Source: Elusimicrobia bacterium GWA2_66_18 (lineage in GTDB: Bacteria > Elusimicrobiota > Elusimicrobia > UBA1565 > UBA9628). Taken from it: 64,000 bases of DNA. Positions 53,317 through 61,813 of this stretch are shown in pieces. A model generated the notes under the pieces. The model worked only from the letters and a program-made list of their open reading frames with translations. It was not told the origin of the DNA and searched no databases. Both the position numbers and the translations under genes were made by a program. The stretch spans positions 25,290 to 89,289 of the forward strand of contig MGTX01000014.1 of assembly GCA_001799675.1 (NCBI GenBank), in the 5' to 3' direction. How positions within the stretch are numbered: the first letter of the stretch is position 1; every line of letters begins with the position of its first letter.

Positions 53317-54878
53317 TTCACGCGAACCCGGAAGGAATATTTATCCCGCACGTTGTTCTGGGCGGGATCGGCCGGTCTGAGGCGGACGGCGTACGTGCCG
53401 CGGTCGAGATCCCGGCTGATCGCGACGGGCTCGCCGGCCTTGGCGGCCGAAGACGAGGCCAACTCCCTGTACTCCTGGTCAAAGAGGGTGATCACGGGCG
53501 CCACGTTGATCACGCCGGTCAATTCGAGGTCGACGACGCCTTTCTGATAGACGTTGAACTCATAGAAGTCCGCGTCTCCCTTGGGCGCGAAATACCCGTC
53601 CACGGACTCGCCGACCTTCAAGGACTGGGCCGTGCCGGTGGAATCGTTGGGCTCCCACTCCAGGCCCGCCTGCCAGGCGATCAGCTTCTTCGTCAGCGTG
53701 TAAGGGGCGCGGCTGTCGGCCTTCTTGCCCGACTTCTCGCAGACGACGAGGTGGTAATCGCCCTTGGTCAAGCCCCAGCCCGTGAGAACCTCGGGCTGCT
53801 CCTTTCCCATGTTGTCGGCGATGGGAAGGCCGTTGCCTAGCGAATCCTTGAGCGTGAGGACCAAGTCCATGCCCGGCACGCCCGTGAGGTCGGCGCGCAG
53901 GAGGAACTTGCCGTCGGTGGCGATGGAGACCTTGTACCAGTCCTGGTCACCCGCCGGAGCGACGGCGCCCTGGATCGAGTCCAGCTCGAAGGGCGTGGCA
54001 TCGGCGCGCTGGTCGTTGGGCTCGAACTCGGTGCGGCCCTGGTAGGTCAGGAGCTCCGTCATGAGGTCGTAGGATGCGTCCGGGTTGCCCGCCGTCTTGT
54101 ACTTGGAGCGCAGGCGCAGAAGGAACTTGCCCGGACCGCGCACGCCGAAGTTGCGCAGGCTCTCGCCCTCGCCCACGCCGCCCGCGTCGCCCTCCTTGAG
54201 CTTGTAACCGTTGGTGTCGTAAACCTCGAGGATCGGGTCCACCTTCGGGACCTCGCTCACGTCGATGTTGAGGAGGAACAGACCGGGCTTTGCCACCTCC
54301 ATGGAAAACCAGTCCTCTTCGCCGGCCTCGGGATCCTCGCTGAGAAGGTTGCGCGTCGGCCAGTAATGCCCGCGGATCACTCCGCCGGCCTCCATGGGCT
54401 GAGCGGCGAGGGCGGAATCATTCGGTTCGCACTCCTTGCCCGAGGGCGACTCGAACCGGGTGACCAACTCGTAGCTCTGCGCTGCGTTGGCGGACTTCTC
54501 ATTCTTGTTCGAGACGACGAGATAGTAGACGCCGGGGGAAACGCCCAAGTCCAGGAGTTGCTCGTCGCCGCCGACCGTGGTCTCATCGACGCGCTTGAGT
54601 TCGCGACGCTCCTTGTCGAAGATCGCCAACACGAAGTCCACGTCACGGATGCCGCCGATCTTCGCCGACAGCACGCCGTCCGCCTCCAAGTCGAGCCGGT
54701 ACCAGTCCCGGTCCTTGGGAGTCGAGACGGCGCCCACCGCCTTGCGGCCGGCCCCGAGCGCCGTGGCCTGCTGGTAGGAATCGTTGGGCTCGACCTCCCG
54801 CGTCGGCCCGCACGCCGCAAGCATGAGCGAGAGAAGAAGGAGGGTCAGGCTTTCAAATCTTTCAAATAATCGGGCCAT
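53313..54878 (-). CDS. lipoprotein with four tandem PPC-like repeats
   Basis: LLLLSLMLAACGPTR lipobox; four EPND-started units (VEPNDSYQQ, CEPNDSALA, FEPNDQRAD, WEPNDSTGT), each with a DW/DFY strand. Confidence 0.78.
   Translation of the reverse strand: MARLFERFESLTLLLLSLMLAACGPTREVEPNDSYQQATALGAGRKAVGAVSTPKDRDWYRLDLEADGVLSAKIGGIRDVDFVLAIFDKERRELKRVDETTVGGDEQLLDLGVSPGVYYLVVSNKNEKSANAAQSYELVTRFESPSGKECEPNDSALAAQPMEAGGVIRGHYWPTRNLLSEDPEAGEEDWFSMEVAKPGLFLLNIDVSEVPKVDPILEVYDTNGYKLKEGDAGGVGEGESLRNFGVRGPGKFLLRLRSKYKTAGNPDASYDLMTELLTYQGRTEFEPNDQRADATPFELDSIQGAVAPAGDQDWYKVSIATDGKFLLRADLTGVPGMDLVLTLKDSLGNGLPIADNMGKEQPEVLTGWGLTKGDYHLVVCEKSGKKADSRAPYTLTKKLIAWQAGLEWEPNDSTGTAQSLKVGESVDGYFAPKGDADFYEFNVYQKGVVDLELTGVINVAPVITLFDQEYRELASSSAAKAGEPVAISRDLDRGTYAVRLRPADPAQNNVRDKYSFRVRVK
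54842..54855 (+). repeat. left inverted repeat GGGTCAGGCTTTCA
   Basis: Exact reverse complement of 55725-55738. Confidence 0.75.
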
Positions 54879-54913
54879 GGGAACTATTTCATGCCGCCAA
54901 CCGTATCCTAGAG

Positions 54914-55735
54914 GTGGGACGACGACCAAGAATACATTATCCCGGAGCCATCTATCATGCGATGGCCCGTGGTGTCGACGGAAGGGAAACGTTTGTCGAC
55001 CAGAGTGATCGTGAACTGTTTCTGACCACGCTTACGGAACTGCAACAAGAAACCGCCTTCACCTTGCTCGCCTATTGTTTGATGGGCAATCATTTCCATC
55101 TGGCAATCAAAGTCGGAACAGTCCCGCTCTCCACTATACTCCAGCGATTGCTCACGCGTTACGTTTCAACTTTCAATCTTCGTCATAGACGCACCGGCCA
55201 TCTCTTCCAGGCGCGATACAGGGCCGTTGTCTGCCTCCATCAGACCTACCTCCTGCAGTTGATCGCTTATATCCACGCAAACCCCGTTAGGTCAGGACTA
55301 GTCGCAACGCCAGAGGACTGGCGTTGGTCGAGCAGCCAAGCGTATACAACGGACAAACGGACAGGGCTCGTTGATCCAAATGCTTTACCACGGACGCTTG
55401 GATTGGACAATGATGCGCGATCAATGCAGGGTGATTTCGACCCCTGGCCGAGCGAGAGCGTGCCTTCACCGGTTTTGCTCCGGAATCCTTCCTCTGAAAG
55501 AACTCCCCTCGAATCTCTGGCTGCTCGCGTCTCATTGTCCTTAAATATTTCCATCGATACCATTTGCTCCCATCGAAAAGATCCGGCCATCGTTCGCGCC
55601 AAACGCATCCTTATCGCCAATTGTCTTCGGGAAGGACATTCCCTTTCGGATATCTCCCGATGGCTGCACTGCTCACCTTCGGGAATCCACTACCTAGCCT
55701 ATCCCAGGACGAATTTAAAAAAACTGAAAGCCTGA
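54914..55735 (+). mobile_element. REP-associated tyrosine transposase (RAYT/TnpA-REP, Y1 HUH family)
   Basis: GAIYHAMARGVDGRETFVD; LMGNHFHLAIKVG (HUH); YIHANPVRSGLV; visibly lower GC than surroundings. Confidence 0.9.
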
Positions 55736-55738
55736 CCC
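55725..55738 (-). repeat. right inverted repeat TGAAAGCCTGACCC
   Basis: Reverse complement of 54842-54855; contains the transposase stop codon. Confidence 0.75.
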
Positions 55739-55766
55739 CAACACCCAACACAACAACCACATCCAT

Positions 55767-57791
55767 TTAGAACTCGCGCGTCGGACGACCGAGGTAGACG
55801 TTCTTGACGAACCGCATCCAAACCGGCGCGCAGACGCTGCCGCCGGCTTTTCCGGGAGCCAACGGCACGCGCATATCGTCGTGCCCGACCCAGACGGCCG
55901 CGGCCAGGTCGGGAGTCACGCCCGCGAACCAGGCGTCGCGGTAGTCGTTGGTGGTGCCGGTCTTGCCGGCGGCCGGGAGGTTGAAGCCCAGGCGCCGGGC
56001 CGAGGCGTAGGCCGTGCCCTCGGGGCCGAGCACGCCCTTCATCACCTCGATCATCATCTTGCAGGTCTCGGGCTTGAAGACGACGGGGCCCGGCTCACCG
56101 GGCGCGCCGCCGAACTTAATGACCTTTCCCTCGCGGTCCGACACTTGGCGCAGCCACCAGGGCCGGACCGCGCGCCCGCCGTTGGCGAAGACGGCATAGG
56201 CCGCGGCCATCTGCAGGGGCGAGAGGTCGGCCGTCCCTAGAGCGAGCGAGAGGTTTCGCGGCCAGCGCTCGACCGGGATGCCCGTGGCCGTCGCGAGGGC
56301 TTCGATGACCCGGTCGATATCGATGCCCTGGAGCAGCTTGATCGCGACCGAATTGAGGGACTTCCACAGTGCGAAATCCAGGCGCACCGAACCGAAATAC
56401 TTGTTGCCGTAGTTGTGCGGGAACCACTTCTTCCCGCCGCCCACGGAGTAGGTGACGGGCGAGTCCAGGTATTTCGTGTCCTGCGCGGCTCGGCCCTCGT
56501 CGAAAGCCGAGGCGAAGATGAAGGGCTTGATCGCCGAGCCCATGAGACGGCGGCCGTCAACGGCCCGGTCGAGCTGGTTTTGGAAGGTGAAGCCCGACCC
56601 CCCCACCAGCGCCAGGAGCGCTCCATCTTGGGGATGCAGCGCCGCCAGCGCGCCCTCGACGGGGCTCTCCTTGCCGGCGGGCTCGCCGTCCTCGTCGGCC
56701 TGAGCTTCGGGACCGTTCTCGTGGGCCAGACGCTCGGACAAAGCCTCCTGAGCGGCCTTCTGCACCTCCAGGTCGAAAGTTGTGCGGATGACGAGGCCGC
56801 CGCGCAGCAGGCGCTCCTTGGTGAAATCCTTGAGCATCTGCCGACGCACGAACTCCACCAGGTAGGGCGCCTCATTGACGCGCGTGCGCCAGAACGAAAC
56901 CTCGGGGGAGCGGGCGCGACGCTCGAAGGAGGCCCGGAAATCACGCTCCACGCGGTCCAGGGCCGAGTCGGGAAGGAAGCCGTTTTTGGCCATGCGCTTG
57001 AGCACGGTGCGCAGGCGCGCTTTGGCCAACTCCGGCTCGTCGAGAGGGGAGTATTTGTTGGGGTTAGGGATGACCCCCACCAGCATCGCGGCCTCCCCGA
57101 CCTCCAGGGCGGAGGCGGGCTTTTCGAAATAGTATCGCGACGCGGACTCCACGCCGAAGTTCCCGTGCCCGAAGTAGGCGAAGTTGAAGTACATCAGAAG
57201 GATTTGGTCTTTGGTATACTTCTGTTCGAGTTTGCGCGCGCAGAAAAGCTCGAAGATCTTGCGGCCCAGAGTCTTCTTGCGGGTCGTGAACATTTGCTTG
57301 GCGAGTTGCTGGGTCAGAGTGCTGCCGCCCGAGACCCGGCGCGCGCGCGTCAGTGTGAAAAAGGCCGCGCGCGCGGTCGCCTTCCAGTCCACGCCGTGAT
57401 GTTGATAGAAATGCGCGTCCTCGCTGGCGACCAGGGCCTTCTTGAGGTAGGCCGGCAGGTCGTCGACGGAGCGCATGGTCTGGCCCTTCTCGACTGAGAA
57501 CTCGGCGATGAGCCGGTCCTTGGCGTCGAGGATGCGCGTGGGCGTCGCGGCGACGGATAACTTCGAAGCCATGTAGGGCACCTCGAATACCTCGTCGCCC
57601 TCCAGCATGTACTCCTCGCGGCCGGAGACGGTCAGATTGAGATAGTACTGGTCCATCTTCTCCACGATGGACGCTTCGAGTTGGTGGTAGCGCCACCAGC
57701 CCGCCAGGAACATGAAGCCGACCCCGGCGGCGGCGCACGCCGCCGCGGCCAGGACCGCCAGCGCCAGCCGCTTCAGCCAGGGGCTTCTCAC
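55767..57791 (-). CDS. penicillin-binding protein 1A-type transglycosylase/transpeptidase
   Basis: EDAHFYQHHGVDWKATARA; GGSTLTQQLAKQMF; MGSAIKPFIFASAFD; AGKTGTTNDYRDAWF. Confidence 0.93.
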   Translation of the reverse strand: MRSPWLKRLALAVLAAAACAAAGVGFMFLAGWWRYHQLEASIVEKMDQYYLNLTVSGREEYMLEGDEVFEVPYMASKLSVAATPTRILDAKDRLIAEFSVEKGQTMRSVDDLPAYLKKALVASEDAHFYQHHGVDWKATARAAFFTLTRARRVSGGSTLTQQLAKQMFTTRKKTLGRKIFELFCARKLEQKYTKDQILLMYFNFAYFGHGNFGVESASRYYFEKPASALEVGEAAMLVGVIPNPNKYSPLDEPELAKARLRTVLKRMAKNGFLPDSALDRVERDFRASFERRARSPEVSFWRTRVNEAPYLVEFVRRQMLKDFTKERLLRGGLVIRTTFDLEVQKAAQEALSERLAHENGPEAQADEDGEPAGKESPVEGALAALHPQDGALLALVGGSGFTFQNQLDRAVDGRRLMGSAIKPFIFASAFDEGRAAQDTKYLDSPVTYSVGGGKKWFPHNYGNKYFGSVRLDFALWKSLNSVAIKLLQGIDIDRVIEALATATGIPVERWPRNLSLALGTADLSPLQMAAAYAVFANGGRAVRPWWLRQVSDREGKVIKFGGAPGEPGPVVFKPETCKMMIEVMKGVLGPEGTAYASARRLGFNLPAAGKTGTTNDYRDAWFAGVTPDLAAAVWVGHDDMRVPLAPGKAGGSVCAPVWMRFVKNVYLGRPTREF

Positions 57792-57855
57792 CGGCTCATG
57801 ATACTAAAGCCGCCCGATGACGGGAACCTTTGCGGGGGCCTCTGCGTATCACGGT

Positions 57856-58569
57856 ATGGGCTTTTTGACCGAAGCCGCGCTCCACATCCTCCTGCCGCGG
57901 GCCTGCGCGCACTGCCGCGGCGACATCCCCCTGGGCGACGCCGAGGTCCTCTGCCTCTCCTGCCGGGAGCTCCTCCCGGAGCCCCCGGACCCCGCCTGCC
58001 TGCGCTGCGGCGGCACGCTCGGCGTGCGCAGGGACTTCTGCCGCTCCTGCGCGGGACGGCTCTTCGCCTGCCGTCTGGTGCGCGCGGCGGCCGCGCACCG
58101 CGGCCCCGCCGTCTCGCTCGTCCATGCCTTCAAGTTCCGCGGGCTGCCCTGCGCCGCGCGCGCGGCGGGGCGCTTCATGGCGCGCGAGTTCGCGCGGCAC
58201 GGCGAGCTGGCGGGCTTCGACGCCCTGGTCCCGGTCCCGCTCCATCCGCGACGGGAGCGCCAGCGCGGCTACAATCAGGCCGAAATCCTGGCGCGGGAGG
58301 TCGCCGCGGCGACGGGTCTTCCGATCATGTGCTTCTTAGAACGACGGCATGGCAAAGGGCCGGCCTGGCGAATGGGAAAAGAGGAGCGACAAACGGAGTT
58401 ATCTGGAGCCTTCGCGGTCAGATCCGGCTGTGAAAAGGATACGACAGGAAAACGGCTGTTATTAATCGATGATGTCTGCGCCACCGCGACGACGCTGGAG
58501 GAATGCGCCCGGGCCCTGAGGGAGGCGGGGGCAGCCGACGCGGCGGGCTGGGTATTCGCGCGGGCCTGA
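57856..58569 (+). CDS. ComF-family phosphoribosyltransferase-like protein
   Basis: ILLPRACAHC..; RRERQRGYNQAEILAREVA; LLLIDDVCATATTLEECARAL. Confidence 0.88.
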   Translation: MGFLTEAALHILLPRACAHCRGDIPLGDAEVLCLSCRELLPEPPDPACLRCGGTLGVRRDFCRSCAGRLFACRLVRAAAAHRGPAVSLVHAFKFRGLPCAARAAGRFMAREFARHGELAGFDALVPVPLHPRRERQRGYNQAEILAREVAAATGLPIMCFLERRHGKGPAWRMGKEERQTELSGAFAVRSGCEKDTTGKRLLLIDDVCATATTLEECARALREAGAADAAGWVFARA

Positions 58570-58571
58570 TT

Positions 58572-60446
58572 TTAGCGGCCGAGGAGCTTCTTCCACCACG
58601 GCAGCGCGACCGCGGCCTTGCTCCGCATGCGCGTCGCCTCGACGGCTTGAGCCGTTTGGACCGGAAGGGTGAAGAGGAAGGTCGCGCCTCGCCCCTCCTC
58701 GCTCTCGATCCACATCTTGCCCTTCTGCTGACGCACGAGGGCCTTGGCGATGGACAATCCGAGCCCCGTGCCGCCGACGTGAGACTCGCCCGCGGAAATT
58801 TGCACGAACTTGTCGAAAACGCGGGTCTGCTCGGCCTTCGGGATGCCGGGACCCGTGTCGGCGACCGCAAACTCCACGAAAGGCGCGTCGCCCTCCATGC
58901 GTCGGGCGAGCCTCACCGTGATCTTGCCTCCCGCCGGGGTGAATTTAATCGCGTTGGAGAGGAGGTTGACGAGAACCTGGACGGTGCGCGGAAAATCGGA
59001 CTCGATGATGGGCAAGCCGCTGGGCGCTTCCAGGGAGAACTCGATGCGTTTCTTCTGCGCCCAGGGCTGGAGGCTGTCCACCGCCTCTTTGGCGATCTTG
59101 CCCGGCTCGCAGGGCTTGGGGTAGACCGTCATCTGGCCGGATTCGATCCTGGAGAAGTCCAGGATGCTGTTGATCATCTCCGCCAAGCGGTCGGAGTTCT
59201 TGAGCGCGGTGTTGAGCATCCGCGTCTCCTCGTCCTCCATCTTCACCCCGAACTCGCTCTTAATGATCTCGAGCGCGGCGCGTATCGAGGAGAGGGGCGC
59301 GCGCAGTTCATGGGTCACATGCGCGATGAAGTCACGCTGCATCTTCTGTAGTTCGCGGTGCTTGGCCGCATCGTGCAGGGCCGTGATCATGCCGACGACC
59401 TTGCCTTCCTCGGTCTTGACCACGGCGCTGGAAGCCCGGAGGGTCTTCTTCGTGTCGTCGATGCCCGAGGCCTTCACCTCTTTGGCGATGTCGCGGTCAT
59501 CGGGAAGTCCGATCTCCGAGGCCATGGTCACGACGAACTGGTCGCTGATTTTCTCGGTGATGCCCTTCCCCGCGGTCTGCGCCAGAGCGGAGCCGTAGAT
59601 CTGCTCCGCGGTCGGGTTCATCATTAGGATCTTTCCCTGATCGTCGACGACGACGACGCCCTCGACCATATTCTGGAGGACGTTGGAGGTGCGCGCCGCC
59701 TCGTTCTCCACGGCCTTCTTCTCGCGCTTAAGCGGAAGGGTCACCTCCTCGACGCGCTTGGCGATGTCAACCTCCAGGAGCTTCATGACCTGGGCGAGGA
59801 CCTTGGCGCGCAGAACCGGGTTCGGCACGGCTTTGGCTACCAGGGCGTAGAGGGTGCTCTCCAGCAGGCCGGACGAGATCGCCTCGTTGATCTCGCGGGT
59901 CTGTTCCTCGGCGCAGGCCGTCCCGCCCGAGTCAGATCCTTTCCCCGCCCCTTCGCCCGCCGTCTCCGCGGACTTCACGTAGGTGGCTTCGTTGAGCACG
60001 ATATGCCGGATGCCCTTCTCGCCCAGAAACCCTTTGGGATCGGCGGCCGCCGGCGAGTCCGGACGGGAGGCGGCCAACTCGCAGAGGCCGGCGACGTCCT
60101 CATGCGTGAGGCCCGCGCGAAAGGTCAGGCTGTTGAGCTTGAAGCGGTTGAAGAGGCTGGGAACCGAGTTCGGCAGCTGCGCCGCGGTGCCGATCATCCG
60201 GCCGTTGGCGATGAAATTCTGCTGGTCGACGCTGATGATGAGCTCGCCGGCGCCCGCCAGCTCGACGGCCGCCGCGAGGTTCTCAAGGGCCGTGTCGATG
60301 GTCGAGGCGACGGCGGGGTGGCCGACCTTGTAGAGCGCCATCTGGCCCAGGGCCTTGCCGATGGCCTTGAGGGCCTCCAGGCACTGGCGCTCCAAGCTCG
60401 AGCCCGCGTAGCCGGAAGTCGGGGCGGGAGGCGTGGGGTCGGCCAT
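58572..60446 (-). CDS. PAS-containing sensor histidine kinase (no obvious TM)
   Basis: PAS-like NMVEGVVVVDDQGKILMMNPTAEQIYG; DFIAHVTHELRAPLSSIRAALE (H box); VNLLSNAIKFTPAGGKI; DTGPGIPKAE; GGTGLGLSIAKALV. Confidence 0.92.
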   Translation of the reverse strand: MADPTPPAPTSGYAGSSLERQCLEALKAIGKALGQMALYKVGHPAVASTIDTALENLAAAVELAGAGELIISVDQQNFIANGRMIGTAAQLPNSVPSLFNRFKLNSLTFRAGLTHEDVAGLCELAASRPDSPAAADPKGFLGEKGIRHIVLNEATYVKSAETAGEGAGKGSDSGGTACAEEQTREINEAISSGLLESTLYALVAKAVPNPVLRAKVLAQVMKLLEVDIAKRVEEVTLPLKREKKAVENEAARTSNVLQNMVEGVVVVDDQGKILMMNPTAEQIYGSALAQTAGKGITEKISDQFVVTMASEIGLPDDRDIAKEVKASGIDDTKKTLRASSAVVKTEEGKVVGMITALHDAAKHRELQKMQRDFIAHVTHELRAPLSSIRAALEIIKSEFGVKMEDEETRMLNTALKNSDRLAEMINSILDFSRIESGQMTVYPKPCEPGKIAKEAVDSLQPWAQKKRIEFSLEAPSGLPIIESDFPRTVQVLVNLLSNAIKFTPAGGKITVRLARRMEGDAPFVEFAVADTGPGIPKAEQTRVFDKFVQISAGESHVGGTGLGLSIAKALVRQQKGKMWIESEEGRGATFLFTLPVQTAQAVEATRMRSKAAVALPWWKKLLGR

Positions 60447-60447
60447 G

Positions 60448-61734
60448 TTAGAGCCTCTCGACGCGCCCCTTGACGCCGACGGCCGCGTTGCGAGCGTCGA
60501 AGACGCGGCGCGCCAGACGGCAGACGCGCGCGTAATCGACGGTCGGGTGGGCGGTCAGGATGACCACGATGTCGGCGGCCTTGACCGCCGCGTCCGTGAG
60601 CGCGCGGCTGCGCCAGGTCCGGCCGGCGGCCTTCGCCGCCGGCACGAAGGCGTCGTGGTAGCCGACCTTGGCTCCCGACTCGGCGAGCAGATGCATGACG
60701 TCCAGGGCGGGAGACTCGCGGAAGTCGGAGACCTCCGGCTTGTAGGCCACTCCCAGGACCAGGATGCGGCTGCCCTTGAGAGCCTTGGCGTCCTCGTTAA
60801 GCGCGCGCGCGACGCGCGAGACCGTGTATTCCGGCATGCCGCCGTTGATGACCGTGGCAAGCTGGATGAAGCGGGGCTCGAAGTTGAGGGATTTCATCTT
60901 CCAGGCCAGGAGCTGGGGGTCCTTCGGGATGCAGTGCCCGCCGATGCCGGGCCCGGGCCAGAAGGGCATGAAGCCGAAGGGCTTGGTCGCGGCGGCGCGC
61001 ACCACCTCCCAGACGTCCAGGCCGAGCCGGTCGCATATCTGGGCCATTTCGTTGACAAGAGCGATGTTGACGGCGCGAAAAGAATTCTCCAGGAGCTTGA
61101 CGAGTTCGGCCGCCTTGGCGCTCGAGACCGGGACCACCTGGCGCACGATCGAGGCGTAGAGCGCGCACGCCAGGCGCGTGGAGGCGGCGTCCACGCCCCC
61201 GACCACCTTGGGGGTGTTGGCGATCTTCCACTTCGCGTTGCCGGGGTCGACGCGTTCCGGCGAGAAAGCCAGGAAGAAGTCCTTGCCGGCCTTGAGGCCG
61301 GAAGACTCCAGGGCGGGGCGGACGATCTCTTCCGTGGTCCCGGGATAGGTGGTGCTCTCGAGGATGACGAGTTGGCCGCGGCGCAGGCGCTTGGCGAGCG
61401 CCCCGCAGGCGGCGACGATGGTGGAGAGATCCGGCTCCTTGGACTTGCGCAGGGGGGTCTGCACGCAGATGATGACGGCGTCGCAGCGGGGAAGTTCGCG
61501 CCCCTCGGTGTCCACCCGGAGCAGGCCTTCCTGGACCAGGTCGGCGACCTCGCGGGAAGGGACGTCCGAGATGTAGGAACGCCCGCGGCGCAGGGCTGCG
61601 GCGCGTTCCCGGCTGACTTCAAGGCCGACGACGTGGAAGCCCGCTCGGGCGAACTCAACCGACAGGGGCAGGCCGACATAGCCGAGCCCCACGACGCCGA
61701 CGCGCGCCGTCCGCTCGCGGATTTTCCTCTCCAT
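60448..61734 (-). CDS. nucleotide sugar dehydrogenase (UDP-HexNAc dehydrogenase-like, WecC/WbpA)
   Basis: RVGVVGLGYVGLPLSVEFARAGFHVVGLE; GPGIGGHCIPKDP; start set by TGGACA-N17-TATACT promoter 12 nt upstream. Confidence 0.9.
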   Translation of the reverse strand: MERKIRERTARVGVVGLGYVGLPLSVEFARAGFHVVGLEVSRERAAALRRGRSYISDVPSREVADLVQEGLLRVDTEGRELPRCDAVIICVQTPLRKSKEPDLSTIVAACGALAKRLRRGQLVILESTTYPGTTEEIVRPALESSGLKAGKDFFLAFSPERVDPGNAKWKIANTPKVVGGVDAASTRLACALYASIVRQVVPVSSAKAAELVKLLENSFRAVNIALVNEMAQICDRLGLDVWEVVRAAATKPFGFMPFWPGPGIGGHCIPKDPQLLAWKMKSLNFEPRFIQLATVINGGMPEYTVSRVARALNEDAKALKGSRILVLGVAYKPEVSDFRESPALDVMHLLAESGAKVGYHDAFVPAAKAAGRTWRSRALTDAAVKAADIVVILTAHPTVDYARVCRLARRVFDARNAAVGVKGRVERL

Positions 61735-61813
61735 TTCCACGGCACGAGTATAGACCATGCGGCGGGCCTTGTCCATGCCCCCATATTATGGAAAAATGCG
61801 CTATTCTCTACCG

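Noticed and set aside
53313-54878. Periodic EPND repeats as a CRISPR or DNA repeat array
   Set aside because: The repetition is at protein level (PPC modules) with diverged DNA; no short direct-repeat/spacer structure.
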